49,678 nt of DNA from Pseudomonas kitaguniensis. Its GTDB lineage: Bacteria; Pseudomonadota; Gammaproteobacteria; Pseudomonadales; Pseudomonadaceae. This document shows, one piece after another, positions 8,737 through 17,048 of this stretch; the first letter of the stretch is position 1, and each line of letters opens with the position of its first letter. The notes below the pieces were generated by a model. The model saw only the letters and a list, made by a program, of their open reading frames with translations. It made no database searches and was not told the origin of the DNA. The position numbers and the translations under genes are program-made. The stretch is taken from the NCBI RefSeq assembly GCF_009296165.1, contig NZ_VUAZ01000010.1, forward strand, positions 1 through 49,678, in the 5' to 3' direction.

Positions 8737-8871
8737 TCAGGCGCGCCAGTGGCTAAACCAATACCCAAAATAAAAGCTGGTACGTGCGCTCAAACCGCTC
8801 ACGCGGGCAGCCGACACCGAGCGCGAGGCGCTGGCAGTAGGGCAAGCCTGAATGTGGGTGAACTGCAACAT
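8737..8871 (-). CDS. Leader peptide rich in Phe, Tyr and Trp (DAHP synthase attenuator)
   Basis: 44 codons ending in TSFYFGYWFSHWRA and a TGA stop. Eight of the last twelve to fourteen residues before the stop region are aromatic (three Phe, two Tyr, two Trp, one His nearby), far above expectation. A ribosome site (CGGAG) lies 7-11 bases before the ATG, and a promoter-like pair at 8894-8923 would start the transcript just upstream. The terminator hairpin follows 51 bases after the stop. This is the standard arrangement of ribosome-mediated attenuation, here reading aromatic aminoacyl-tRNA supply to control entry to aromatic synthesis. The function is inferred from position and composition. 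Confidence 0.82.
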   Translation of the reverse strand: MLQFTHIQACPTASASRSVSAARVSGLSARTSFYFGYWFSHWRA

Positions 8872-8893
8872 CGTATGTCTCCGAATTTCCCCG

Positions 8894-8923
8894 AGTTTAC
8901 AACGCGTGTGCGGGTGGTTTCAA
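8894..8923 (-). promoter_or_regulatory. Sigma-70-type promoter for the DAHP synthase leader
   Basis: On the minus strand TTGAAA (8918-8923) and TAAACT (8894-8899) are separated by 18 bases. The transcript would begin near 8887, about 16 bases before the leader peptide start. Confidence 0.55.
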
Positions 8924-9016
8924 TCAGCAATTTCTATTGTGCGGTTGTACTGACGGCTATGGGTGAGTGCCGATATGCTGGTCGCACTTGATGATAAAGA
9001 TGACTGGAACGCAACC

Positions 9017-9769
9017 ATGAGTGCCTTGACCCTTGCTGCCGCTCAAACCTGTTCTATCGCAGGCGACGTGCATGCCAATATCCAGCGTCACCTGGCGGTT
9101 ATGCAGGCTGCCGCGGAACACGGCGTGCAATGGCTGGTTTTTCCGGAGCTGTCATTGACCGGGTATGAACCGGCGTTGGCCGCTGGATTGGCGATTGCGC
9201 CCGACGATGCGCTGCTGGCGCCGCTGCGCGCGATGGCGCAGCAGTTGCGGTTGACGACGGTGGTGGGCATGCCAATCCGTTTGGCGCCCGAGCCGGGTGT
9301 GTTGATTGGCGCACTGGTGTTGGGCGCGGACGGTTCGCTGGCGGTCTACACCAAGCAGCATTTGCACCCCGGTGAGGCACCGGCATTTGTGGCAGGGCAG
9401 GGCGGTGCGGTCCTCGAATGTGCGGGTGAGCGTATTGCATTGGCGGTGTGTGCAGATTTTTCGGCTGCCAGCCATCCCCGTCAGGCGGCCGAGGCTGGCG
9501 CCACTGTTTACGCCGCCGGTGTGTTGATCAGCACAGATGGTTATGCAGCGGACAGCACGCTGCTTCAAGGCTACGCCGCTGAACACGGCTTGCTGGTGCT
9601 GATGGCCAATCATGGTAGCCCATCGGGTGGCTGGGCCTGCGCAGGTCGCAGTGCCATTTGGGCCGCCGATGGCCGTTTGCTCGCCGCCGCCGCGGGTGTC
9701 GGCGACGCGCTCGTGATCGCCCGCCGCGAAGCGGGGCAATGGGCCGGTCAAGTGGTAGCGTTCAAATGA
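9017..9769 (+). CDS. Carbon-nitrogen hydrolase (nitrilase superfamily)
   Basis: 250 aa. The Glu-Lys-Cys triad of the superfamily is visible: Glu in WLVFPELSLTGY, Lys in YTKQHLHPGE and Cys in LAVCADFSAA. Members cleave non-peptide C-N bonds of amides, nitriles or carbamoyl compounds; the substrate here is not evident. The start at 9017 (MSALTLAAAQT) gives the standard first strand; an in-frame start at 8963 would add 18 unrelated residues. The stop overlaps the start of the acetyltransferase gene (ATGA), so the two are translationally coupled. Confidence 0.85.
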   Translation: MSALTLAAAQTCSIAGDVHANIQRHLAVMQAAAEHGVQWLVFPELSLTGYEPALAAGLAIAPDDALLAPLRAMAQQLRLTTVVGMPIRLAPEPGVLIGALVLGADGSLAVYTKQHLHPGEAPAFVAGQGGAVLECAGERIALAVCADFSAASHPRQAAEAGATVYAAGVLISTDGYAADSTLLQGYAAEHGLLVLMANHGSPSGGWACAGRSAIWAADGRLLAAAAGVGDALVIARREAGQWAGQVVAFK

Positions 9770-10212
9770 CCTTTCACCTGCGCGCGGCGACCAGCCAGGA
9801 CTTGCCATTCGCACGAACGCTCGCGCATGAGTCCATGCACCGCTACTACCTGGAGTACGATTTATTGTGGTCCGAAGATGGCTTTGACCGCGATTGGGCG
9901 GGGCGTGAGAACTGGCTGATTTGCAGGGATGACAGCGTGATGGGTTTTATCAGCCTGAGTCGCGACAGCAGGGCACTGTTTATTCGCGAGCTGCACCTGC
10001 TTAAGCATTGCCGCAAGCAAGGCGCAGGCAGTTGGGTGCTGGAGCAGATGGTGCTCAAGGCGCGGTCGCAAGGCCTGGGTCTTTTACGCTTGACCGTATT
10101 CAAGACCAACCCGGCGAAAGCGCTGTATCTGCGCCAAGGGTTGAGCGTCGTGGGGGAGGATTACTGCTTCTGGCGCATGGAGCGTGAATGTCGCGCGGCG
10201 CCATCTGACTAA
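9766..10212 (+). CDS. GNAT-family N-acetyltransferase
   Basis: 148 aa, a typical single-domain GNAT length. The acetyl-CoA loop is at about residues 80-92 (LHLLKHCRKQGAGSWVLE), after the beta strand ALFIRELHL. The C-terminal part has the usual LTVFKTNPAKALYLRQGLSVVGED. It acetylates an unknown amine, small molecule or protein. The ATG lies within the stop of the hydrolase gene, so the pair probably act on related substrates. Confidence 0.85.
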   Translation: MTFHLRAATSQDLPFARTLAHESMHRYYLEYDLLWSEDGFDRDWAGRENWLICRDDSVMGFISLSRDSRALFIRELHLLKHCRKQGAGSWVLEQMVLKARSQGLGLLRLTVFKTNPAKALYLRQGLSVVGEDYCFWRMERECRAAPSD

Positions 10213-10247
10213 AACGGGCACGCTGTACGAATAAGCGCATACTGCTG

Positions 10248-10487
10248 TCAGGCAATTACATCCGGGTCGCGGTGTTGAGCGATAGGCTCGTCCACGATAA
10301 TCCCTTCTTTCATGCCCAACAGGACCGCCACCTTGTGGGCTTCCCCGCGCCGTCCCTTTTTGCGCCCCGCGAGCACTTGATACGTTGTAGCAGGGTCTAC
10401 TCCGTGCTCACGGGCGAACGCTTGAACTGACTTGCCTTGATGTTCCAGCCAAGCCTTAGCTTGTGCAGCAGTGCGAATACCGGGCAT
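10248..10487 (-). CDS. Small phage-type DNA-binding protein, BcepMu gp16-like
   Basis: 79 aa. The segment AKAWLEHQGKSVQAFAREHG...YQVLAGRKKGRRGEAHKVAVLLG matches my memory of the BcepMu gp16 phage-associated family: a short helix-turn-helix domain followed by a basic GRRG stretch and a hydrophobic helix. It is divergently oriented to an XRE-family gene with an 81-base gap, the arrangement of a phage cro/repressor switch. No other phage gene is near, so this is probably a remnant or a free-standing regulator pair. Confidence 0.7.
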   Translation of the reverse strand: MPGIRTAAQAKAWLEHQGKSVQAFAREHGVDPATTYQVLAGRKKGRRGEAHKVAVLLGMKEGIIVDEPIAQHRDPDVIA

Positions 10488-10530
10488 AGTTCAAAACCGT
10501 TCAAGTTTGTTTAAGGCGAGATGAGTGTGT

Positions 10531-10544
10531 CACCTCTTGAGGTG
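10531..10544. promoter_or_regulatory. Palindrome between divergent regulators, possible operator
   Basis: CACCTCTTGAGGTG has 6-bp perfect arms around two bases. It lies in the 81-base gap between the gp16-like and XRE genes, where a repressor operator would be expected. Confidence 0.45.
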
Positions 10545-10568
10545 TGCCAAATAGGATCATACATCCAA

Positions 10569-10934
10569 ATGAGTGGAATCGGTTCGCGTTTAAGGCAGGA
10601 AAGAGAACGGCTCGGTATGTCTCAGAAAAGCTTTGGTGAAGTGGGTGGCGTTGAAGCCAATGCCCAAGGAAAATATGAGAGCGGTGGCCGTGCGCCCAAA
10701 GCTGATTATTTATCACGTGTGGCAGAGCGTGGTGTAGACGTCCTCTATGTGCTTACGGGAAGCCCGACGCCGATACAACTGGAAAACCTGAGCTTGCTTG
10801 AAGAAAAAATCCTTGAAAACTACCGTGCCATGTTCAAGGAGGACCAAGACGCGATACGTCACTTGACCACCACGTTGGCGGAACATTCGGCAACGCTGTC
10901 GGGAAAACTCAAGCCGGTATTTTCGCAAAGCTGA
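10569..10934 (+). CDS. XRE-family helix-turn-helix regulator
   Basis: 121 aa. The HTH_3 domain covers residues 1-62: IGSRLRQERERLGMSQKSFGEVGG and KYESGGRAPKADYLSRVAERGVDVLYVLTG. This C-terminal end of the HTH resembles phage and mobile-element repressors. The tail (about 63-121) is helical and has no peptidase domain, so self-cleavage is unlikely. I chose 10569 because an earlier in-frame start (10521) would place the palindrome inside the gene. The neighbouring divergent gp16-like gene suggests a mutual switch. Confidence 0.8.
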   Translation: MSGIGSRLRQERERLGMSQKSFGEVGGVEANAQGKYESGGRAPKADYLSRVAERGVDVLYVLTGSPTPIQLENLSLLEEKILENYRAMFKEDQDAIRHLTTTLAEHSATLSGKLKPVFSQS

Positions 10935-11085
10935 CCTTTTGTTCAGCATAATTGGCAGATTGCTGATCGGCAGAGCCTTATATAGCGCGCAAACTCTATA
11001 TATATGACACTTGCAGCTAGGTCTGTGCCTTGGTTTTTTGCTAAGGTGTTCAGCAACCTATAAGACCATATCGCGAGGTGTCTGC

Positions 11086-11727
11086 TTGATTAGGGTGCTA
11101 GTAGTCGATGACCATGATCTCGTTCGTACAGGCATTACACGAATGCTGGCTGACATCGATGGCCTGCAAGTAGTCGGCCAGGCCGAGTCGGGGGAGGAAT
11201 CCCTGATCAAGGCCCGAGAGTTGAAGCCCGATGTGGTGTTGATGGACGTCAAGATGCCCGGGATTGGCGGTCTTGGTGCCACGACCAAATTGTTGCGCAG
11301 CCATCCGGACATCAAAGTCGTGGTGGTTACTGTGTGCGAGGAGGACCCATTCCCCACCCGTCTGTTGCAGGCCGGGGCGGCGGGTTATCTGACCAAGGGT
11401 GCAGGCCTGTCGGAGATGGTGCAAGCCATTCGCCTGGTGTTTGCAGGCCAGCGTTATATCAGCCCGCAAATTGCCCAGCAGTTGGCGATCAAATCCTTCC
11501 AGCCCACCAGCGACTCACCGTTTGATGTGTTGTCGGAGCGGGAGATCCAGATCGCCCTGATGATCGTCGGTTGCCAGAAGGTTCAGGCGATCTCCGACAA
11601 GTTGTGCCTGTCGCCAAAAACCGTGAACACCTACCGCTATCGCATTTTCGAGAAACTGGCGATCAGCAGTGATGTTGAACTGACCCTGCTCGCGGTGCGC
11701 CACGGCATGGTGGACGCCAGCGCCTGA
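11086..11727 (+). CDS. gacA: Response regulator GacA
   Basis: 213 aa from a TTG start, as known for this gene in pseudomonads; GAGGTG lies 6-11 bases upstream. The receiver domain has VVDDHDLVR, the phosphoacceptor Asp in [10 protein letters not shown] and Lys in GYLTKGAG. The LuxR-type HTH is at about 145-205 ([16 protein letters not shown]...[17 protein letters not shown]). GacA is phosphorylated by GacS and switches on the small RNAs that titrate RsmA/E, thereby controlling secondary metabolism, biofilm and often type VI secretion. uvrC begins one base after its stop. Synteny gacA-uvrC-pgsA supports the call. Confidence 0.97.
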   Translation: MIRVLVVDDHDLVRTGITRMLADIDGLQVVGQAESGEESLIKARELKPDVVLMDVKMPGIGGLGATTKLLRSHPDIKVVVVTVCEEDPFPTRLLQAGAAGYLTKGAGLSEMVQAIRLVFAGQRYISPQIAQQLAIKSFQPTSDSPFDVLSEREIQIALMIVGCQKVQAISDKLCLSPKTVNTYRYRIFEKLAISSDVELTLLAVRHGMVDASA

Positions 11728-11728
11728 C

Positions 11729-13552
11729 ATGACCACACCGTTTGATCCAAGTGCCTTTCTCTCAACCTGCAGTGGTCGCCCCGGCGTTTACCGCATGTTC
11801 GACAGCGAGGCGCGCCTGCTTTATGTGGGCAAAGCCAAGAACCTGAAAAGCCGTCTTGCGAGCTACTTTCGCAAGACCGGTCTCGCGCCGAAAACCGCTG
11901 CCCTGGTGGCGCGTATCGCCCAGGTCGAAACCACCATCACCGCCAACGAGACCGAGGCGCTGCTGCTTGAGCAAACGCTGATCAAGGAATGGCGGCCGCC
12001 TTACAACATCCTGCTGCGCGACGATAAATCCTACCCCTACGTGTTTTTATCCGACGGTAATTTCCCGCGCCTCAGCATCCACCGTGGCGCGAAGAAGCAG
12101 AAGGGCAAATATTTTGGCCCATACCCCAGCGCTGGCGCGATCCGCGAAAGTTTGAGCCTGCTGCAAAAGACCTTTTTTGTGCGCCAGTGCGAAGACAGCT
12201 TCTACAAGAACCGCACTCGGCCGTGCCTGCAGTACCAGATCAAGCGGTGCAAGGCGCCTTGTGTCGGCCTGGTGGAACCGGCGGAGTACGCCGAGGATGT
12301 GCGCCACTCGGTGATGTTTCTTGAGGGGCGCAGCAACGCCCTCACCGATGAACTCTCCACTGCCATGGAACACGCCGCCGGCAGCCTGGATTTCGAACGG
12401 GCGGCTGAATTGCGCGACCAGATCTCTTTGCTGCGCCGTGTTCAGGACCAGCAGAGCATGGAAGGCGGCACCGGTGACGTGGATGTGATCGCCGCCTTCG
12501 TCAACCCCGGCGGTGCCTGCGTGCACCTGATCAGCGTGCGTGGCGGGCGAGTGCTGGGCAGCAAGAACTTTTTCCCGCAGACCGGTATCGACGAGGAGGT
12601 GGCCGAAGTCATGGCGGCCTTCCTCGGCCAATACTACGTCAGCAGCCCCGAGCGCGACTTGCCATCGGAGCTGATCGTCAACGTGGTGCATGAAGACTTC
12701 CCCACACTGATCGAAGCCATCCACGAGTTGCGTGGTCGCGAGTTGGACATCAGCCACCGCGTGCGCGGCACCCGCGCCCGCTGGCAGCAACTGGCGGTGA
12801 CCAACGCCGAACAGGCCCTGAGCGCGCGCCTGGCTAATCGACAGCACGTGGCTGCGCGCTTCGATGCCTTGGCCGAAGTGCTCAACCTGGACGAACCACC
12901 CCAGCGCCTTGAGTGCTATGACATCAGCCACTCCAGCGGCGAGGCCACGGTGGCGTCCTGTGTGGTATTCGGGCCGGAAGGGCCGATCAAATCCGATTAC
13001 CGGCGCTACAACATCGAAGGCATTACCGCAGGCGATGACTACGCCGCCATGCACCAGGCGCTCACACGCCGCTTCAGCAGGCTGAAAGACGGCGAGGGCA
13101 AGCTGCCGGATATTCTGCTGGTGGACGGCGGCAAGGGTCAGTTGTCGATGGCCCGTGACGTGCTCAACGAGCTGGCCGTGCCCGACTTGATCCTGCTCGG
13201 CGTGGCCAAGGGTGCCACGCGCAAGGCCGGTTTTGAAACGTTGTACTTGAATGATGCGGCCCATGAGTTCACGTTGAAGGGCGACTCACCCGCGCTGCAC
13301 CTGATTCAACAGATTCGTGACGAAGCCCACCGTTTTGCGATTACCGGCCACCGCGCGCGCCGCGGCAAAACCCGGCGAACCTCAACCCTGGAAGGGGTGG
13401 CGGGCGTTGGGCCGACGCGCCGTCGCGACTTGCTTAAACATTTTGGTGGCTTGCAGGAGCTGTCCCGTGCCAGCATTGACGAAATAGCCAAAGCACCCGG
13501 TATCAGTAAAAAGCTCGCTGAATTGATTTATGCCAATCTGCACAGCGAATAG
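11729..13552 (+). CDS. uvrC: UvrABC excinuclease subunit C
   Basis: 607 aa, the usual length. The GIY-YIG nuclease domain is at 15-95 (PGVYRMFD...[17 protein letters not shown]), a Cys-containing segment at about 150-180, a UVR motif at about 205-240, the RNase-H-like nuclease domain at about 380-530 ([21 protein letters not shown]) and two helix-hairpin-helix motifs at the end ([32 protein letters not shown]). It makes both incisions around a DNA lesion with UvrB. It lies one base after gacA, with which it forms a conserved operon. Confidence 0.97.
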   Translation: MTTPFDPSAFLSTCSGRPGVYRMFDSEARLLYVGKAKNLKSRLASYFRKTGLAPKTAALVARIAQVETTITANETEALLLEQTLIKEWRPPYNILLRDDKSYPYVFLSDGNFPRLSIHRGAKKQKGKYFGPYPSAGAIRESLSLLQKTFFVRQCEDSFYKNRTRPCLQYQIKRCKAPCVGLVEPAEYAEDVRHSVMFLEGRSNALTDELSTAMEHAAGSLDFERAAELRDQISLLRRVQDQQSMEGGTGDVDVIAAFVNPGGACVHLISVRGGRVLGSKNFFPQTGIDEEVAEVMAAFLGQYYVSSPERDLPSELIVNVVHEDFPTLIEAIHELRGRELDISHRVRGTRARWQQLAVTNAEQALSARLANRQHVAARFDALAEVLNLDEPPQRLECYDISHSSGEATVASCVVFGPEGPIKSDYRRYNIEGITAGDDYAAMHQALTRRFSRLKDGEGKLPDILLVDGGKGQLSMARDVLNELAVPDLILLGVAKGATRKAGFETLYLNDAAHEFTLKGDSPALHLIQQIRDEAHRFAITGHRARRGKTRRTSTLEGVAGVGPTRRRDLLKHFGGLQELSRASIDEIAKAPGISKKLAELIYANLHSE

Positions 13553-13584
13553 AATGCCTTTCCACCTCGTAGCCAGTTGTGCCG

Positions 13585-14145
13585 ATGAATATCCCTAATC
13601 TGATCACCGTTCTACGCGTCCTGCTCATTCCAATTTTCATTCTGTTGTTCTATTTGCCGTACGAATGGAGCCACTTGGCTTCAAGTTCCGTGTTTGCCTT
13701 TGCGGCCGCAACCGACTGGCTTGACGGCTACCTGGCGCGTCGCCTGGAGCAGAGCACACCGTTTGGCGCGTTCCTGGACCCGGTGGCCGACAAACTCATG
13801 GTGGCCGTCGCCCTTGTCCTGCTGGTGCAGGAACACGCCAACCTGTGGCTGACGCTGCCGGCTGCGGTGATTATCGGCCGCGAAATCGTGGTCTCGGCGT
13901 TGCGTGAATGGATGGCCGAAATCGGCGCCCGCGCCCATGTCGCTGTCTCCAACATGGGTAAATGGAAAACCGCCGCGCAGATGCTCGCGCTGGTCATATT
14001 GCTGGCCAATCCGCCGCACTTCACCTTCTGGGTGCTGGTGGGTTACGCCTTGCTGCTGATCGCCGCTGGCCTGACCCTGTGGTCGATGCTCCAGTATTTG
14101 CGCGCTGCCTGGCCTCACCTGCGCACTACCGTAGAAAAGAAATAA
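13585..14145 (+). CDS. pgsA: CDP-diacylglycerol-glycerol-3-phosphate 3-phosphatidyltransferase
   Basis: 186 aa. It makes phosphatidylglycerol phosphate from CDP-diacylglycerol and glycerol 3-phosphate in the inner membrane. The CDP-alcohol phosphotransferase signature is complete ([12 protein letters not shown]... followed by GAFLDPVAD), and about four to five hydrophobic helices are visible. The ATG at 13585 is preferred over a GTG six bases earlier because it gives the conserved [11 protein letters not shown] start. It follows uvrC by 32 bases in the same operon. Confidence 0.96.
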   Translation: MNIPNLITVLRVLLIPIFILLFYLPYEWSHLASSSVFAFAAATDWLDGYLARRLEQSTPFGAFLDPVADKLMVAVALVLLVQEHANLWLTLPAAVIIGREIVVSALREWMAEIGARAHVAVSNMGKWKTAAQMLALVILLANPPHFTFWVLVGYALLLIAAGLTLWSMLQYLRAAWPHLRTTVEKK

Positions 14146-14164
14146 ACTTTTTTGAATCAAGGGG

Positions 14165-14192
14165 TTGACGGGTGCTGAGGATTCTATAAAAT
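14165..14192 (+). promoter_or_regulatory. Promoter of tRNA-Gly
   Basis: TTGACG (14165-14170) and TAAAAT (14187-14192) are 16 bases apart and end 15 bases before the tRNA, so the tRNA can be transcribed independently of pgsA. Confidence 0.6.
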
Positions 14193-14207
14193 GCGCACCA
14201 CCAAGAC

Positions 14208-14283
<76 letters not shown>

Positions 14284-14293
14284 AACATTAAGA

Positions 14294-14322
14294 AAAGCCA
14301 CTCAATAGAGTGGCTTTTTTTT
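14294..14322 (+). terminator. Rho-independent terminator after tRNA-Gly
   Basis: AAAAGCCACTC pairs with GAGTGGCTTTT around a 4-base loop and is followed by more T (eight in all). Confidence 0.93.
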
Positions 14323-14490
14323 GCCTTCAGGTCGTCTTGGGGGATCGATCGTCAGGCCACAGGCCTGTGCGATGTCTTCAAGGTGCGGGGCAATTTCCGG
14401 GTGGTAGCACACCGGAATGCCGAGGCGGGCGCCGATCGCAGAGACAGCATCCGTGACGCCTGGCAGTTGGCCTTGAATGGCCGGGGTGCG
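14302..14490 (-). pseudogene. 3' remnant of an unidentified gene next to tRNA-Gly
   Basis: About 62 codons are open on the minus strand with strong GC-ending codon use, reading TPAIQGQLPGVTDAVSAIG and then ARLGIPVCYHPEIAPHLED and DIAQACGLTIDPP. There is no start codon; upstream the frame runs into the VOC gene and meets a stop. The stop lies inside the tRNA terminator, so the true end may be earlier. It looks like the C-terminal end of a protein I do not recognise. It could be debris from an insertion or deletion at the tRNA site. Confidence 0.35.
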
Positions 14491-14497
14491 TAATGGG

Positions 14498-14923
14498 TTA
14501 CTTGGCGAACAGCTGGCTCATGTCCTTGAACGCCTTGAACTCCAGCGCATTGCCGCACGGGTCGAACAGGAACATGGTGGCTTGCTCGCCGACCTGGCCT
14601 TTAAAGCGAATGTAGGGTTCGATCACGAATTTGGTTGCGCGCGCTTTCAGGCGTTCTGCCAGCGCTTCCCATTGCGCCCACTCCAGAATGATGCCGAAGT
14701 GCGGAACCGGTACGTCGTGACCGTCTACCGGGTTGCTGTGCACGCTTTCCTGCGAAGCAGTCTTTGGGTGTTCATGGATGACCAACTGATGGCCGTAGAA
14801 ATCGAAGTCTACCCACTGGTCACTGGAGCGACCTTCGGAAAGACCGAACACCTCACCGTAGAAGTGACGTGTGGCGGCCAGATCGTAGACGGGAATTGCC
14901 AGATGGAAAGGAGAGAGGCTCAC
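14498..14923 (-). CDS. VOC-family (glyoxalase/dioxygenase fold) protein
   Basis: 141 aa. Two beta-alpha-beta-beta-beta modules are visible: [23 protein letters not shown] near the start with metal-binding-type His9, and [12 protein letters not shown] with the closing [15 protein letters not shown]. The family includes glyoxalases, dioxygenases and fosfomycin- or bleomycin-binding proteins; the substrate cannot be told. It is downstream of a LysR gene on the same strand, separated by 228 bases with no clear function. Confidence 0.82.
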   Translation of the reverse strand: MSLSPFHLAIPVYDLAATRHFYGEVFGLSEGRSSDQWVDFDFYGHQLVIHEHPKTASQESVHSNPVDGHDVPVPHFGIILEWAQWEALAERLKARATKFVIEPYIRFKGQVGEQATMFLFDPCGNALEFKAFKDMSQLFAK

Positions 14924-15151
14924 GGTGATTTCCTATTGATTTGTTTTGATCTCAATCAATTCTTATCCGGAAACCCCGTGGGTAAAAGCGCAAATCCTGT
15001 GTTCTGAGCACGAATAATTTCGATGAGTCACGTGGTTATGAAGGGTTTTGCCCCATCGTTGTTCATGCCGCACCACAACGGTTCGCTTTCCGGCTGAAAT
15101 GCTCGCGCCACCAGGATTGATTATTCGAGGCAGGCATGCGTTCGGCAGGCA

Positions 15152-16015
15152 TCACACCGCATCCAGCACGCAACCCCTGAAGATATTGAACAGCGGTGAA
15201 TGCTTTTGCCGATATTTTGAGACCAGCACGATTTCCCTGAAAAACGTCAGTTTGCGCAAGTCCAGGACCCTGACGTCCTCCGCATGTTCAAGCCATAGAC
15301 CCGCCTTGGGTACCAGCGAAACACCCAGCCCGCTGCGCACCATTTTCACAATGGCGTCCAGTTCATCCAGCTCCAAGGCCTGATGCACATGGATTTTCTG
15401 CTGCTTGAGAAACTGGGTAACCAGGCGCCCGCCAAACGAGCCTCGGTCATACCGCACAAAGGGTTGTTCCGCCAGAATCGCCAGCGGGTCGTCGCCCACC
15501 ACCTCTTTGGAGGTGATCAATACGAAAGCCTCGCGTGCGATAACTTTGGCATGCAGATCCTTGGGCAATGAAAACGGTGGTTTGATCATGATGGCCAGGT
15601 CCAGCTCGCCGGCGTCCACTTGGCTGAGCAGGTTCAAAGACACACCCGGTACAAGGTTGGTTTCGATAAAGGGCGCTTGTGATTTCAAGGCCACCAGCGC
15701 CTGCGGCAGGATTCCGGTTTGAACCGTGCCGATCGCGCCGATGCGCAGTGCACCGTGGAAGTCATTAGCGCTGTCTGCGGCACCCATCCGACCGAAAAGC
15801 CGCAGGATTTCCTCGGCCAGGGGAATCGCCCGTTGGCCGGCTGAATTAAGCGTGGCGGAGCGTCCGGTACGATCAAACAGTTTGACCCCCAAGGTGTCCT
15901 CAAGGCTTTTGATCTGGGCGCTGACAGCAGATTGCGTCAGCCCAACCTGCTGGCCAGCCGCTGCGAACGTGCCCCGCTGCGTAACGCAGATAAATGTCCT
16001 CAACTCTCTGATCAT
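15152..16015 (-). CDS. LysR-family transcriptional regulator
   Basis: 287 aa, normal length. The N-terminal winged HTH is clear (MIRELRTFICVTQRGTFAAAGQQVGLTQSAVSAQIKSLE...LFDR), and the effector domain follows from about residue 88. Its ATG overlaps the stop of the next LysR gene upstream (ATGA), so two LysR genes are cotranscribed, which is unusual. The target is not evident. The region between it and the VOC gene holds no gene I can support. Confidence 0.88.
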   Translation of the reverse strand: MIRELRTFICVTQRGTFAAAGQQVGLTQSAVSAQIKSLEDTLGVKLFDRTGRSATLNSAGQRAIPLAEEILRLFGRMGAADSANDFHGALRIGAIGTVQTGILPQALVALKSQAPFIETNLVPGVSLNLLSQVDAGELDLAIMIKPPFSLPKDLHAKVIAREAFVLITSKEVVGDDPLAILAEQPFVRYDRGSFGGRLVTQFLKQQKIHVHQALELDELDAIVKMVRSGLGVSLVPKAGLWLEHAEDVRVLDLRKLTFFREIVLVSKYRQKHSPLFNIFRGCVLDAV

Positions 16016-16946
16016 GTCGCACCTGGGTTCGTTATTGGGTGTTGGCGCATAAGGTCGTCTGGTTCGCTGTGTGTATCGTTGAGCACTTTTTCCAGGTGCT
16101 CAACGAACACGCGCACCCTGTGCGGAACGTGTTGCCGTGTCGGCAGCATCGCCGTGATCGACAGTTGTTCGGGCAGCACATCCTCAAGGCTCACCTTGAT
16201 GAGGGAGCCTTCAGCAAGCTCGTTGCGGATGTCCCAATACGTCAGCATGGCCAGGCCCAGACCTTGTTTGCTGGCGGTGCGCACGCCTCGACACTGTTGG
16301 CGGAAAACGCGCCTTGAGCGCGAATGGCCACGGCGTTCTCGCCGTTGGTGAACGGCCAGTAGGGCATGCCGTGCAAGGCGATGCACTGATGGTGGTTAAG
16401 GTCATTCAGCACCGTCGGTGTGCCCCATTGCGCCAGGTAGGCCGGGCTTGCGCAGACCACGCGTGGGTTGGGCGCAAGGGTTGTGGCGACCAATGTCGAG
16501 TCGCGTAACGTGGCGATGCGAATGGCCACATCAATACCGAGCCCGGCGATGTCGATGATGCTGTCCGATAACGTCAGGTCGACCTTGAGGGTCGGGTTGT
16601 CAGCCAACAGAGCGGGCAGCAGCGGCATGATAACGGTTTGACCAAAGACGCTGGGGGCGGTCACCCTCAAGGTGCCGCTGGCGCTGCCCGCACTGGTTTT
16701 CAATGTGGCACGCGCCGCTGCGTTGGCCTCAAGGATGGTTTTTGCGTAAGGCAGGTAGATTTCGCCTTCCGGCGTGAGTGCGACGGAGCGCGTAGTGCGG
16801 TGTACCAGGCGCACACCCAGTTGTTTTTCCAGGGCCGCCAGGCGCCGTGAAACCGTCATCGCCGACAACCCAAGCCGCCGTGCAGCTTCGGACAGGCTGC
16901 TGCTGATGGCGACGCTGGCGAACACCTCTATCTCGGGAATCTGCAT
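16012..16946 (-). pseudogene. LysR-family regulator broken by a one-base deletion
   Basis: The HTH is intact (EVFASVAISSSLSEAARRLGLSAMTVSRRLAALEKQLGVRLVHR). The effector domain is in frame to about 16285, then a missing G (GCG-GTG read as GCGTG) shifts the frame. The correct continuation (RTASKQGLGLAMLTYWDIRNELAEGSL...) runs in another frame to a stop at 16012, which overlaps the next gene's ATG as in intact operons. As written, the protein ends at 16242. It may be inactive, or the deletion may be a sequencing error. It is divergent to the Old Yellow Enzyme gene, which it would be expected to regulate. Confidence 0.85.
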
Positions 16947-16964
16947 GGCTATAACCGTTTTTGT

Positions 16965-16976
16965 TAAGGCGCCTTA
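16965..16976. promoter_or_regulatory. 12-bp palindrome in the LysR/OYE divergent promoter region
   Basis: TAAGGCGCCTTA is perfectly palindromic and lies in the 102-base gap between the LysR start and the OYE start. It could be an operator for the LysR protein, though it lacks the T-N11-A form typical of that family. Confidence 0.35.
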
Positions 16977-17048
16977 TTGCAAGCGTGCGCTTCTAATCAG
17001 CTATTGCCGCGCTTATCGTCGTGGCTGGCGAATAACCGAGTGCACATC

